This document shows, in pieces, positions 35,797 through 43,980 of a stretch of DNA of 64,000 nt. The stretch's first letter is position 1. Each line of letters opens with the position of its first letter. Source of the stretch: Sphingomonas sanxanigenens DSM 19645 = NX02 (GTDB lineage: Bacteria > Pseudomonadota > Alphaproteobacteria > Sphingomonadales > Sphingomonadaceae). The DNA lies in the NCBI RefSeq assembly GCF_000512205.2, contig NZ_CP006644.1, positions 2,722,520-2,786,519 on the forward strand, read 5' to 3'. The notes beneath the pieces were generated by a model. That model ran no database searches. It was not told the origin of the DNA and saw only the letters and a list, made by a program, of their open reading frames with translations. The position numbers and the translations under genes were made by a program.

Positions 35797-36366
35797 TCAG
35801 CGCGGCGGGAGCTTGGCGCCCGCGGGCTGGACGCGGGCGAGCGGCACCGGGTTGATCGACACGCCGAACAACCGCCAACGCCCCTGAACCCATTGATAAT
35901 GAAGGTCGAACTCGATCGCCGTCGGCCGCAGCCCGAAATAGCCCTGCAGCCGCAGGATGTCGGGCTTCACCAGCGCGGGTGTGCGGATGAAGCTGGGGGT
36001 GAGCAGCAGGGCGTTGGAAAGATCGATGTTCTGCGCGCGCAGGCTGGCGAAGATCTGCCCGAGCCGTGCGGCATCATTGTTGATCTGGAAGCCCGGCGCG
36101 GAGAGATCGCGCAGCACCGAATAATTGCCTGCCAGATTGGCATGGTCGATCGCGACCAGCGTGCTCCACACCATCTTCGAGAGCTGGAGTTCGTCGGGCA
36201 CCGGCACGGAGGACGGCCCCGGCGCCGCGGCGGGCGGCGGCGCCTGCGCCGTTACGGGCGCGATCGCCGCGCAGGCCAGCAGCCCTCCCAGAACGACGTG
36301 GACCGGGGCGCAGTGCCCCGGCCCGGTCGACAACTGCCTCATTTTCTTCATCGTGCGGATCACCAT
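35797..36366 (-). CDS. Uncharacterised exported protein
   Basis: 189 residues from ATG 36366, which overlaps the stop of the YadA-like gene (GCATGGTGA) with AGG upstream. A signal peptide runs to about residue 41 (TAQAPPP follows). A Pro/Ala segment leads to a domain with WSTLVAIDHANLAGNYSVLRDL and IEFDLHYQWVQGRWRLFGVSI, the profile of a small NTF2-like or DUF-type periplasmic domain. I do not recognise the family. Coupling to the adhesin gene suggests a role in its export or surface assembly, which is inference. Confidence 0.6.
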   Translation of the reverse strand: MVIRTMKKMRQLSTGPGHCAPVHVVLGGLLACAAIAPVTAQAPPPAAAPGPSSVPVPDELQLSKMVWSTLVAIDHANLAGNYSVLRDLSAPGFQINNDAARLGQIFASLRAQNIDLSNALLLTPSFIRTPALVKPDILRLQGYFGLRPTAIEFDLHYQWVQGRWRLFGVSINPVPLARVQPAGAKLPPR

Positions 36367-38078
36367 GCGACCTGGAATCCGCCGCGGGCGCCGATCTCTC
36401 CTGAATCGAAGCCGAAGCCGACGCCGCCCGTGATGGCGGCGTTGGTGCCCACCCGCGCGCTGAACGCAGCGGTGCCGGCGGTGCGATCCTGATAATAGCC
36501 GATCCCGCCGGAGAGCGCGAAACGCGTCTCTCCCGGCAGCATCGGCGTATCCATCGCCAGCGCCATCGCGACGCCTTCATTCGCCCGCCGGATCTCGCGC
36601 CGCTGCACGCGGGTGATGTCGAACAGGGTCGCCTGCCCGGCCTGCAGCGAACTGATCTGCGCCGATTGCTGGGTGTTGAGCGTCTGGATCGCCGCGATCG
36701 CCGGGATGATCGTGTTGTTCTGGCCGAGCGTGCCCGAGGCATCGACGGTCACCACGCCCACCGGCCCGCTCTGCGCGGCGGTGGAGGCGCCGATGTCGCC
36801 CACCGTCACCGAGCTTCCCGCGCCGCCCAGCACGACCTGGTTGGCGCGCGTCGTCGTGGCGCCGAAGCCGACTGCGGTCGAGCCGTCGAACTGGGCGTTG
36901 GCGTTCTTGCCGATCGCGCTCGCATTGGCCCCCGCCGCCACCGCCTGATGGCCGACCGCAAGGCTGAGACCACCCGTTGCCGCCGATTGCCAGCCGAACG
37001 CCTGCGCGCCACGACCCGAGGCGACCGCCTCGCCGCCAACCGCAGTCGAATGGAAGCCGGTCGCCTGCGCCTTGTCGCCGAAGGCTGCGGCATCCTCGTC
37101 CGACGCGACGGCGAAGCTGCCGACCGCGACCGAGGTGGTCCCCGACGCCACGGCGCTCTTGCCGACGGCCGTCGCGGTGTCGCCGCTCGCCACCGCCTGG
37201 TGGCCCGAGGCGAGGCTCAGCGCGCCGGTGGCCTGTGATTGCCAGCCGAACGCCTGCGCGCCCCGCCCGGAGGCGACCGCCTCGCCGCCGACTGCAGTCG
37301 AATGGAAGCCGGTCGCCTGCGCCTTGTCGCCGAAGGCGGCGGCGTCCTCGTCCGACGCGACGGCGAAGCTGCCCACCGCGACCGAGGTGGTGCCCGATGC
37401 CACGGCGCTCTTGCCGACGGCCGTCGCGGTGTCGCCGCTCGCCACCGCCTGGTGGCCCGAGGCGAGGCTCAGCGCGCCGGTCGCCTGGGCCTGCCAGCCG
37501 AACGCCTGCGCGCCGCGGCCCGAGGCGACCGCCTCGCCGCCGACCGCGGTCGAATGGAAGCCGCTGGCGGTGGCGAGGTCGCCCATCGCCACCGCATCCT
37601 CATCCGACGCGACCGACTGGTTGCCGACCGCGACCGAGGTCAAACCGCTGGCGCTCGCCGCCTCGCCGACCGCGGTGGCGCGGACGCCGGTGGCGGAGGC
37701 GAGATGGCCCAGCGCCGTCGCGCGCTCGGCGAGCGCGTCCGCGCGCCAGCCGAAGGCGCTGGCGCCCGGCCCCACCGCTTCCGCCTCGCCGCCGACCGCG
37801 GTCGTCGAGTTGCCCGTCGCGCGCGCGGGCGCAGCGCCGGCATCGTCGGAACCAATCGCCACCGCATCCACGCCATCGGCCGTGGCGCCGGTGCCGACCG
37901 CCGTCGCGCCCGCAGGACCCGCGGACGACAGCGCGCCGCATTCGGTGTTGTTCACGCCGGTCAGCGTGCTGTTGCATTCGGGGGTGACATCCGCCGCGGC
38001 GGGAGCAACGATCGATATCGTGCAAATACTCGCGGCCGCAAACAGCGCGGCACGCGCGCCCTTAAAGGTCGGGGTCAT
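36360..38078 (-). CDS. YadA-like trimeric autotransporter adhesin
   Basis: 572 residues from ATG 38078, preceded by GGAGAG. Signal peptide to about residue 29. The passenger is almost entirely YadA head-type repeats (TAVG, AVASG, AQAFGW and SVAVG elements recurring every 14 residues), then a short coiled coil (TLNTQQSAQISSLQAG) and a C-terminal anchor of about 75 residues with FALSGGIGYYQDR and GVGFGFDSGEIG ending in aromatic Trp. Trimers of the anchor form a 12-strand barrel in the outer membrane. Unlike YadA it has essentially no long stalk. An 84-residue segment is repeated nearly exactly. Confidence 0.9.
   Translation of the reverse strand: MTPTFKGARAALFAAASICTISIVAPAAADVTPECNSTLTGVNNTECGALSSAGPAGATAVGTGATADGVDAVAIGSDDAGAAPARATGNSTTAVGGEAEAVGPGASAFGWRADALAERATALGHLASATGVRATAVGEAASASGLTSVAVGNQSVASDEDAVAMGDLATASGFHSTAVGGEAVASGRGAQAFGWQAQATGALSLASGHQAVASGDTATAVGKSAVASGTTSVAVGSFAVASDEDAAAFGDKAQATGFHSTAVGGEAVASGRGAQAFGWQSQATGALSLASGHQAVASGDTATAVGKSAVASGTTSVAVGSFAVASDEDAAAFGDKAQATGFHSTAVGGEAVASGRGAQAFGWQSAATGGLSLAVGHQAVAAGANASAIGKNANAQFDGSTAVGFGATTTRANQVVLGGAGSSVTVGDIGASTAAQSGPVGVVTVDASGTLGQNNTIIPAIAAIQTLNTQQSAQISSLQAGQATLFDITRVQRREIRRANEGVAMALAMDTPMLPGETRFALSGGIGYYQDRTAGTAAFSARVGTNAAITGGVGFGFDSGEIGARGGFQVAW
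36980..37560 (-). repeat. 252-bp internal repeat in the adhesin gene
   Basis: Two nearly identical 252-base units (about 36980-37231 and 37232-37483) and the beginning of a third. The landmark TGGAAGCC recurs at 37051, 37303 and 37555, exactly 252 bases apart. The unit encodes 84 residues of YadA head repeats. Recombination between units would change passenger length in frame. Confidence 0.92.
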
Positions 38079-38364
38079 GTTTCGCTCTCCTAGGCAATTA
38101 TGCCGATCGAACCATGTTTTACGGCGCAAGCGCCGCAACGACCCCGATATGCGACTCGTCGGCTATAGACAGCCTATGCCGCCACTTGGATGCGTGCAAT
38201 TGATCTTGCATCTCATCTTGCGGCTGATCTTAAAACCACTTCGCGGCGCCCGTGCTGGCGGACGCCGCCGAATTCCTACCGTTCCGCTATGGAATAGCCG
38301 AGCTAGGCCAAACGCAACAATCTCTCGATTGTCGCACGGCGGCACCGCGACCATCTGCGGGTCG

Positions 38365-39150
38365 ATGACTTATTCCGCTCAAGCCAGTCCCGTCGGCACG
38401 GTGCGACTGGTCGGCGCCGGCCCCGGCGATCCCGACCTGCTGACCGTGCGCGCCGCCCGGCTGATCGGCGCCGCGCACCTGATCGTGCATGACGGGCTGG
38501 TCGATGCCCGCATCCTCGCGATGGTCGTCCCGGGCGCCGAGCTGATCTCGGTCGCCAAGCAGCGCAGCCGCCACACGATGCAGCAGGAAGAGATCAACGC
38601 CCTGCTGGTAGCGCGCGCGCTTGGCGGCGAGGATGTGCTGCGGCTGAAGGGCGGCGATCCCTTCATCTTCGGACGGGGCGGAGAGGAAGTGGATGCCTGC
38701 CGCGCTGCCGGCGTGCCCGTCGAAGTGGTGCCGGGCATCTCCGCCGCGATCGGCTGTGCCGCCGAAGCACTGGTGCCGCTGACGCATCGCGAGGCATCGA
38801 GCGCGGTGAGCTTCGTCGCCGGCCAGTGCAAGGGGCTGACCGAGCAGGACTGGTCCGGGCTTGCCGGCCATGGCCGCACGCTGGTGATCTACATGGGCAT
38901 CGCCACCGCCGATGCGATCGCCGAGAAGCTGATCGCGGACGGCGTTTCGCCGGGCATCCCGGTTGCCGTGCTCGAAAAGGGCGGCCGGCCCGATGCGCGC
39001 GCGTTGCGGACCTTGCTGGCCGACCTGGGTGGCCTGATCGCACGCGAGCGCGTAACGAGCCCGGCAGTGATCGTCGTCGGCCAGGTCGCGGCGCGCGCCG
39101 ATGCCGACCGGATCGCGACATTTGCCAAACAGGCGGAGCTTCTTGCGTGA
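38365..39150 (+). CDS. cobA: Uroporphyrinogen-III C-methyltransferase
   Basis: 261 residues from ATG 38365. Family motifs VGAGPGDPDLLTVRA, GGDPFIFGRGGEE, VVPGISAA and PLTHR are all present. It methylates uroporphyrinogen III with SAM to make precorrin-2, here most likely for the sirohaem of the sulfite reductase two genes down. It lacks the CysG oxidase/chelatase domain, which must be encoded elsewhere. First gene of a tight operon; the long frame open upstream is antisense to the adhesin gene and not used. Confidence 0.94.
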   Translation: MTYSAQASPVGTVRLVGAGPGDPDLLTVRAARLIGAAHLIVHDGLVDARILAMVVPGAELISVAKQRSRHTMQQEEINALLVARALGGEDVLRLKGGDPFIFGRGGEEVDACRAAGVPVEVVPGISAAIGCAAEALVPLTHREASSAVSFVAGQCKGLTEQDWSGLAGHGRTLVIYMGIATADAIAEKLIADGVSPGIPVAVLEKGGRPDARALRTLLADLGGLIARERVTSPAVIVVGQVAARADADRIATFAKQAELLA

Positions 39151-39443
39151 AGATATTGACGGGCAATGATTTGAAGTCGGGCGCGGTGACCTGGTGGACC
39201 GGCAGCGACTGGTCGCTCCATGTCGAGGATGCTGCCGACGTCGGCGAGCATGGCGAAGCGATTGCCGCCGCCGAGGAAGGCGCGCGCCGCGTCAACGGCC
39301 CCTATGTGATCGATGCGACCGCGACGCCGGAAGGCCCCCGCCCCGCGCACATCAAGGACCGCATCCGCGCGCTCGGCCCCACGGTGCGCGCCGACCTGAC
39401 CCTCAAGCCCGCCGACCCCGATGCCGGCAATTGGGTGATCTGA
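39147..39443 (+). CDS. DUF2849 protein of the sulfite reductase operon
   Basis: 98 residues starting at GTG 39147, four bases inside the cobA stop. It begins with KILTGNDLKSGAVTWW and ends with ADLTLKPADPDAGNWV. Members of this family recur between cobA/cysG and cysI in alphaproteobacteria, so a role in assembly or electron supply of the sulfite reductase is likely but undefined. No cofactor motif is visible. Its TGA overlaps the cysI ATG by one base. Confidence 0.85.
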   Translation: MKILTGNDLKSGAVTWWTGSDWSLHVEDAADVGEHGEAIAAAEEGARRVNGPYVIDATATPEGPRPAHIKDRIRALGPTVRADLTLKPADPDAGNWVI

Positions 39444-41074
39444 TGTATCAGTACGACCAGTATGACCAGGCGATCGTCGACGCCCGCGTCGAGGAGTTTC
39501 GCGACCAGGTCCGCCGCCGCATCGCCGGCGACATGACCGAAGACCAGTTCAAGCCTTTGCGGCTGATGAACGGCCTCTATCTTCAGCTCCATGCCTATAT
39601 GCTGCGCGTCGCCATCCCCTATGGCACGCTCAACGGCCGCCAGATGCGGATGCTGGCGCACATCGCGCGCAAATATGACCGCGACTACGGCCATTTCACC
39701 ACGCGCCAGAACCTGCAGTACAACTGGATCAAGCTGGACGAGGCGCCGGACATCCTCGCCGAGCTGGCGACGGTGGAGATGCATGCCATCCAGACGAGCG
39801 GCAACTGCATCCGCAACATCAGTTCGGACCAGTTCGCCGGCGCCGCTGCCGACGAGGTCGCCGATCCGCGCCCCTGGGCCGAACTGCTGCGGCAATGGTC
39901 GACCTTCCACCCGGAATTCAGCTATCTGCCGCGCAAGTTCAAGATCGCGGTGATCGCCTCCCCCACCGATCGCGCGGCGATGCGGCTGCACGACATCGGC
40001 ATCGAACTGGTCAAGCGCGGCGAGGTGCTGGGTGCCCGCGTGTTCGTGGGCGGCGGCATGGGGCGCACGCCGATGATCGCGCCCGAGATCAACCCGTTCG
40101 TCCCCGCCGACGATCTGCTGAGCTATCTCGAGGCGTGCCTGCGCGTCTACAATCGCTACGGCCGCCGCGACAACATGTACAAGGCGCGGATCAAGATCCT
40201 GATCCACGAGATCGGCGCGGACGCCTATCGTGCGCAGGTCGAGGAAGAATTCGCACATGTGAAGACGCTCGACCTCGATCCGCCCGCGGCCGAGTTCGAT
40301 CGCATCGCCGCCTTCTTCGCACCGCCGGCGTTCGAGGCCGGGCTGGACGACAGCGTCGATCGCACGGATCCCGACTTCGCGGTGTGGATCGACCAGAATG
40401 TCTCGGCGCACAAGCAGCCGGGCTATGCGATCGTCACGATCAGCCTCAAGCCGATCGGCGGCATCCCCGGCGACGCGTCCTCCGCGCAGATCGACCTGAT
40501 GGCCGACCTTGCCGAGCGGTACAGCTTCGACGAGCTGCGCGTTACCCATGCGCAGAACATCGTGCTGCCGCACGTCCGCAAGGCCGATCTCTACGCGATC
40601 TGGCAGCAGCTCGCCGAGAACGGCCTCGCCGAAGCCAATCTCGACCTGATCAGCGACATCATCGCCTGCCCTGGGCTCGATTATTGCAGCCTCGCCAATG
40701 CGCGCTCGATCCCGCTCGCGCAGAAGATCTCGGCACGCTTCGGCGCGGCGGAGCGGCAGCGCGACATCGGCGAGCTCAAGCTCAAGATCTCGGGGTGCAT
40801 CAACGCCTGCGGCCACCATCATGCCGGCCACATCGGCATCCTCGGCGTCGACCGGAAGGGCACCGAGAACTTCCAGCTGCTGCTCGGCGGATCGGGGGCG
40901 GAGGATGTCAGCCTCGGCAAGATCATCGGCCCCGGCTTCGACGAGGACGGCGTGGTCGACGCGATCGAGCGCGCGATCGAGAAATACAGGACACTGCGGA
41001 CCGACGGCGAACGCTTCGTCGACACCTACCGCCGCGTCGGCATGGAGCCGTTCAAGGAGGCGATCTATGGCTGA
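39443..41074 (+). CDS. cysI: Nitrite/sulfite reductase, haemoprotein
   Basis: 543 residues. Two repeats of the sirohaem Fe-S fold. The [4Fe-4S]-sirohaem cysteines are in CPGLDYC and CINACGH (C-x5-C and C-x3-C). TTRQNLQYNWI and TSGNCIRNISSDQFAG are typical. It reduces sulfite to sulfide with six electrons, the step after CysH. Nitrite reduction is a family alternative, but the neighbours (cobA, DUF934, cysH) argue for sulfite. Overlaps DUF2849 by one base and DUF934 by eight. Confidence 0.93.
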   Translation: MYQYDQYDQAIVDARVEEFRDQVRRRIAGDMTEDQFKPLRLMNGLYLQLHAYMLRVAIPYGTLNGRQMRMLAHIARKYDRDYGHFTTRQNLQYNWIKLDEAPDILAELATVEMHAIQTSGNCIRNISSDQFAGAAADEVADPRPWAELLRQWSTFHPEFSYLPRKFKIAVIASPTDRAAMRLHDIGIELVKRGEVLGARVFVGGGMGRTPMIAPEINPFVPADDLLSYLEACLRVYNRYGRRDNMYKARIKILIHEIGADAYRAQVEEEFAHVKTLDLDPPAAEFDRIAAFFAPPAFEAGLDDSVDRTDPDFAVWIDQNVSAHKQPGYAIVTISLKPIGGIPGDASSAQIDLMADLAERYSFDELRVTHAQNIVLPHVRKADLYAIWQQLAENGLAEANLDLISDIIACPGLDYCSLANARSIPLAQKISARFGAAERQRDIGELKLKISGCINACGHHHAGHIGILGVDRKGTENFQLLLGGSGAEDVSLGKIIGPGFDEDGVVDAIERAIEKYRTLRTDGERFVDTYRRVGMEPFKEAIYG

Positions 41075-41489
41075 GTTGCGCTTTCGCGACGACCTGCCGC
41101 ATGACGAACCGGCGGTGACGCTGGATTCGTTCCTCGACCAGTCCAATGCCACCGCGGTGCGCATCGAGCCGGGCGACGATGCCCGCGCGCTGCTGCCGCA
41201 TCTCGAACGGCTGGCGCTGATCGACGTCAGCTTCCCCAAGTTCCGCGACGGCCGCGGCTATTCGGCGGCGCGGATCCTGCGCGAAGCCGGCTATGCCGGC
41301 GAACTGCGCGCCTCGGGCGACGTGCTGGTCGACCAGATCCTGCCGATGCGGCGCTGCGGCTTCGACAGCTTCCTGCCCGATGCGCCGCTCGACGCCTCGG
41401 TCGTGGAGGCGAGCCTCGCCCGTTACGATCATGTCTATCAGCGCGCGGCCGATGGCGTCGCGCCGGTCTGGAAACTCCGTCATGGCTGA
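41067..41489 (+). CDS. DUF934 sulfur-assimilation protein
   Basis: 140 residues from ATG 41067. Contains FPKFRDGRGYSAARILR, GDVLVDQILPMRRCGFDSF and DASVVEASL, the recognised signatures of DUF934, which is nearly always found beside cysI or cysH. Its function is not established; structural or regulatory support of sulfite reduction is proposed in annotation. It overlaps both cysI and cysH starts, so all are translated as one coupled unit. Confidence 0.9.
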   Translation: MAELRFRDDLPHDEPAVTLDSFLDQSNATAVRIEPGDDARALLPHLERLALIDVSFPKFRDGRGYSAARILREAGYAGELRASGDVLVDQILPMRRCGFDSFLPDAPLDASVVEASLARYDHVYQRAADGVAPVWKLRHG

Positions 41490-42258
41490 ACCCGCCCTCG
41501 CGCGTCAGCGCGACCGGATCGACGTTGCCCCGCGCTTCACCGCGGCCGATGCGATCCGCCTCAACAATCTGTTCCGCGGCACCGAAACGCAGGAGATGCT
41601 GAAGACCCTGCTGACCGAGCAGATGCTCGGCGAGGTCGCGGTCGTCTCATCGTTCGGCGCGGAATCGGCGGTGCTGCTGCACCTGATCGCCTCGGTCGAT
41701 CCGGCGACGCCGGTGCTGTTCCTCGATACCGGCAAGCATTTCCCGGAAACGCTTGCCTATGCCAAGACGCTGACCGAGCGGCTGGGGCTCACCAACCTGC
41801 GCGTGCTGACACCCGACGCGGAAGAGATCGCCAAGCGCGACGAGACCGGCCTGCGCTGGTCCTACGACCCCGATGGCTGCTGCGAGATCCGCAAGGTGAA
41901 GCCGCTGGAAAAGGCACTGGCCGGGCTCGATGCCTCTATCACCGGCCGCAAGGGCTTCCAGTCCAAGACCCGTGCCGGCCTGCCGCGCTTCGAACTCGAT
42001 GGCGATCGGCTGAAGGTCAACCCGCTGGCGAGTTGGGACGCGGCGAAGATCGACGCCTATTTCGAGGCGCATGACCTGCCCCGCCATCCGCTGGTCGCGG
42101 AAGGCTATCCCTCGATCGGCTGCCAGCCCTGCACCAGCAAGGTGAAGCCGGGCGAAGACCCCCGCGCCGGGCGCTGGCGCGGCTGGGACAAGGTGGAGTG
42201 CGGCATCCACGTGCCCGTCGCCGATCCGGACGATCCCGCGAACCAGCCCGCGTTCTGA
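41482..42258 (+). CDS. cysH: Phosphoadenylyl-/adenylyl-sulfate reductase
   Basis: 258 residues. The PP-loop SSFGAESAVLLHL and FLDTGKHFPET match the family. Cluster cysteines are present as a pair CCEIRK and as CQPCTSK, and the catalytic Cys lies in KVECGIH near the C terminus. The four cluster cysteines indicate the [4Fe-4S] APS-reductase type. It reduces the sulfate group to sulfite with thioredoxin (trxB at 17 kb). Last gene of the operon and followed by a perfect hairpin. Confidence 0.94.
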   Translation: MAEPALARQRDRIDVAPRFTAADAIRLNNLFRGTETQEMLKTLLTEQMLGEVAVVSSFGAESAVLLHLIASVDPATPVLFLDTGKHFPETLAYAKTLTERLGLTNLRVLTPDAEEIAKRDETGLRWSYDPDGCCEIRKVKPLEKALAGLDASITGRKGFQSKTRAGLPRFELDGDRLKVNPLASWDAAKIDAYFEAHDLPRHPLVAEGYPSIGCQPCTSKVKPGEDPRAGRWRGWDKVECGIHVPVADPDDPANQPAF

Positions 42259-42262
42259 TAGC

Positions 42263-42290
42263 CTCCGTCATCGTCGCGACGATGACGGAG
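42263..42290 (+). terminator. Perfect 28-bp palindrome after cysH
   Basis: CTCCGTCATCGTCG (42263-42276) is followed directly by its reverse complement to 42290, so in RNA a 12-pair stem would close on a CGCG loop. No T run follows, so it may act as a weak terminator or transcript stabiliser for the cys operon. Confidence 0.6.
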
Positions 42291-42520
42291 CGGGGATCGG
42301 GGCCAAGTTACCTCAAGTATTCGCCTGCCTTATAGTTCGGCGACGCAAAAGACGAGCAAACACTCGCTTCTTTCTTGATTTTCCCACTGGAAGTCATGGC
42401 CTTAATGCGCCATCCTGTGGCTGACCCAACGGGTTTGGTCGCACTGCAGACTATAACGGGCCGCGCTGCAGCGAAAACATAAGATCGTTCGTCCGCTGAC
42501 GTTCCATAGGAGCAGGAACC

Positions 42521-43186
42521 ATGAGTCGTCTCATGCGCACCCTGGCGATTGCAGGCGCATGCGCGCTTGCGGCGCCAGCCCTTTTTTTCTCGGCGCAGTA
42601 TTTCTCGCCGGCCGCCGACCACCTCGACCCGCCGGGCCGCACCGACAAGGCGTTCGATACGACGCCCGATCGCGCCGCCGACATCGCCGACGTCTATACG
42701 TGGCACACCGACACCGCCCTGGTCATCGCGATGACCTTCGCGGGCCCGGCCGGCACCAACCGCCCCGGCACCTATGACCGCGACGTCCTCTACGGCATCA
42801 ACGTCTCCACCGATGGCGTGCGCGAGACCACCGAATTGCCGATCCGCGTCCGCTTCGGCAGCGGCGGCGGCGGCTATGGCGTGCAATTCTCCGGCCTGCC
42901 CGGCGTCGCCACCCCCTTCGCCGGCCCGGTCGAGACCGACCTCACCACGCCCAATGGCATCAAGGTGCGCGCGGGCCTGTTCGACGATCCCTTCTTCTTC
43001 GACCTTCAGGGTTTCCGGGAGACGCGCTCCACCGGCATGTTGAGGTTCGACAGGACGCGCGACTTCTTCGCCGGGCAGAACGACACCGCGATCGTCATCG
43101 AAATCCCGCGCGCGGCGCTGCCGGAAGGGACCGGTTCGGTCGACATCTGGGGCTCCACGGCCCGTTTCGCGGCGGGAGAATCCTGA
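42521..43186 (+). CDS. DUF4331 protein, N-terminal half
   Basis: 221 residues. A signal peptide (about 1-24, FFSAQYF) is followed by ADHLDPPGRTDKAFDTTPDRAADI and DVYTW, which match the start of DUF4331, then by a beta-rich part with MLRFDRTRDFFAGQNDTAIVIEIP and SVDIWGS. DUF4331 is an exported family of unknown function whose members are usually near 450 residues or more. Here the frame stops after the middle region, and the next gene supplies what looks like the rest. The two overlap by one base (TGATG). Confidence 0.72.
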   Translation: MSRLMRTLAIAGACALAAPALFFSAQYFSPAADHLDPPGRTDKAFDTTPDRAADIADVYTWHTDTALVIAMTFAGPAGTNRPGTYDRDVLYGINVSTDGVRETTELPIRVRFGSGGGGYGVQFSGLPGVATPFAGPVETDLTTPNGIKVRAGLFDDPFFFDLQGFRETRSTGMLRFDRTRDFFAGQNDTAIVIEIPRAALPEGTGSVDIWGSTARFAAGES

Positions 43187-43926
43187 TGCGCAAGATCCTG
43201 AAAGCGTTGCCGATCGTGCTCGCCCTGGCATCGATGACGTCGCTCGCCGCGTGCGACGACAATGACGATCCGACGCCCACGCCGACGCCGACCCCCACAC
43301 CGACGCCAACCCCGACACCGACGCCGACACCGACCCCCACGCCAACGCCGACGCCCACCGCGTTCAACGTCACCCCCTGCCTGACGCAGACGGTGCCGGG
43401 CACGGGTCGCACGGTGGCGAGCCTGGTGATCCCGGATACGATCCACGTCGACTTCTCGGCTGCCTCGGGCTTCCCCAACGGCCGCCGCCTGCCGGATCCC
43501 GTGATCGACGTGACGCTTGCGGTGATCTTCCTGGATCTCAGCACGCACAGTCCGCTGACCTTGTTCAACCTGCCGCTGAACCCGCCGCAGAACGACGTGG
43601 CGTTCCGATCGAGCTTCCCCTATCTCGCGGCGGCGCAAGGCACGCCACCCTTGCCATCGGGGCCGGGCCGACTGTGGAATTTCCGGACCGATCCGGAATC
43701 CGCCTTCGTCCGCGTCGACCGGATGGGCATGCCGGCGGTAGCGACGGCGCTGGTCGGTTCGTCCAACAAGAACGCCTATAATGACGACAGCCCCGAGCAG
43801 GATGTTCAGGGTGGCGGCAAATGGGCGGGCGAATTCGCCGGCCAGCTTACGACCCTGACCAACGCGCTTGCCGACGACCTCACGGCCGCCGGACTGAAAC
43901 CCTGCGCAACCCCCGTCACACCGTGA
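43186..43926 (+). CDS. Lipoprotein with DUF4331 C-terminal half and Thr-Pro linker
   Basis: 246 residues. Lipobox LAAC (Cys23) follows a signal peptide. A DDNDD acidic patch leads to a Thr-Pro linker (about residues 29-57). The globular part carries VRVDRMGMPAVATALVG and SNKNAYNDDSPEQD, the pattern found in the C-terminal half of DUF4331 proteins (R-G-PL-N and DFNxDxPEQD-like). It could be the second half of a split protein held at the membrane by lipidation. A strong hairpin follows. Confidence 0.68.
   Translation: MRKILKALPIVLALASMTSLAACDDNDDPTPTPTPTPTPTPTPTPTPTPTPTPTPTPTAFNVTPCLTQTVPGTGRTVASLVIPDTIHVDFSAASGFPNGRRLPDPVIDVTLAVIFLDLSTHSPLTLFNLPLNPPQNDVAFRSSFPYLAAAQGTPPLPSGPGRLWNFRTDPESAFVRVDRMGMPAVATALVGSSNKNAYNDDSPEQDVQGGGKWAGEFAGQLTTLTNALADDLTAAGLKPCATPVTP
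43270..43356 (+). repeat. Thr-Pro coding repeat
   Basis: A Pro codon and fourteen ACS-CCS codon pairs in a row, close in sequence to the linker at 19136-19207 in the dioxygenase-like gene. Length can vary in frame by six-base slippage. Confidence 0.9.
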
Positions 43927-43932
43927 CGATCG

Positions 43933-43974
43933 CGGCGCGGCCGGCACTCCGGTGCCGGCCGCGCCGCCCTTTCT
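43933..43974 (+). terminator. Rho-independent terminator after the DUF4331 pair
   Basis: CGGCGCGGCCGGCAC (43933-43947) pairs with GTGCCGGCCGCGCCG (43952-43966), fifteen pairs on a four-base loop, followed by CCCTTTCT. It would limit read-through into the TPR gene. Confidence 0.8.
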
Positions 43975-43980
43975 CCAGCG

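Noticed and set aside
42308-43345. Minus-strand 345-codon frame with Gly-Val repeats
   Set aside because: It is the reverse of the Thr-Pro codon run in the DUF4331 gene; no support for a protein.
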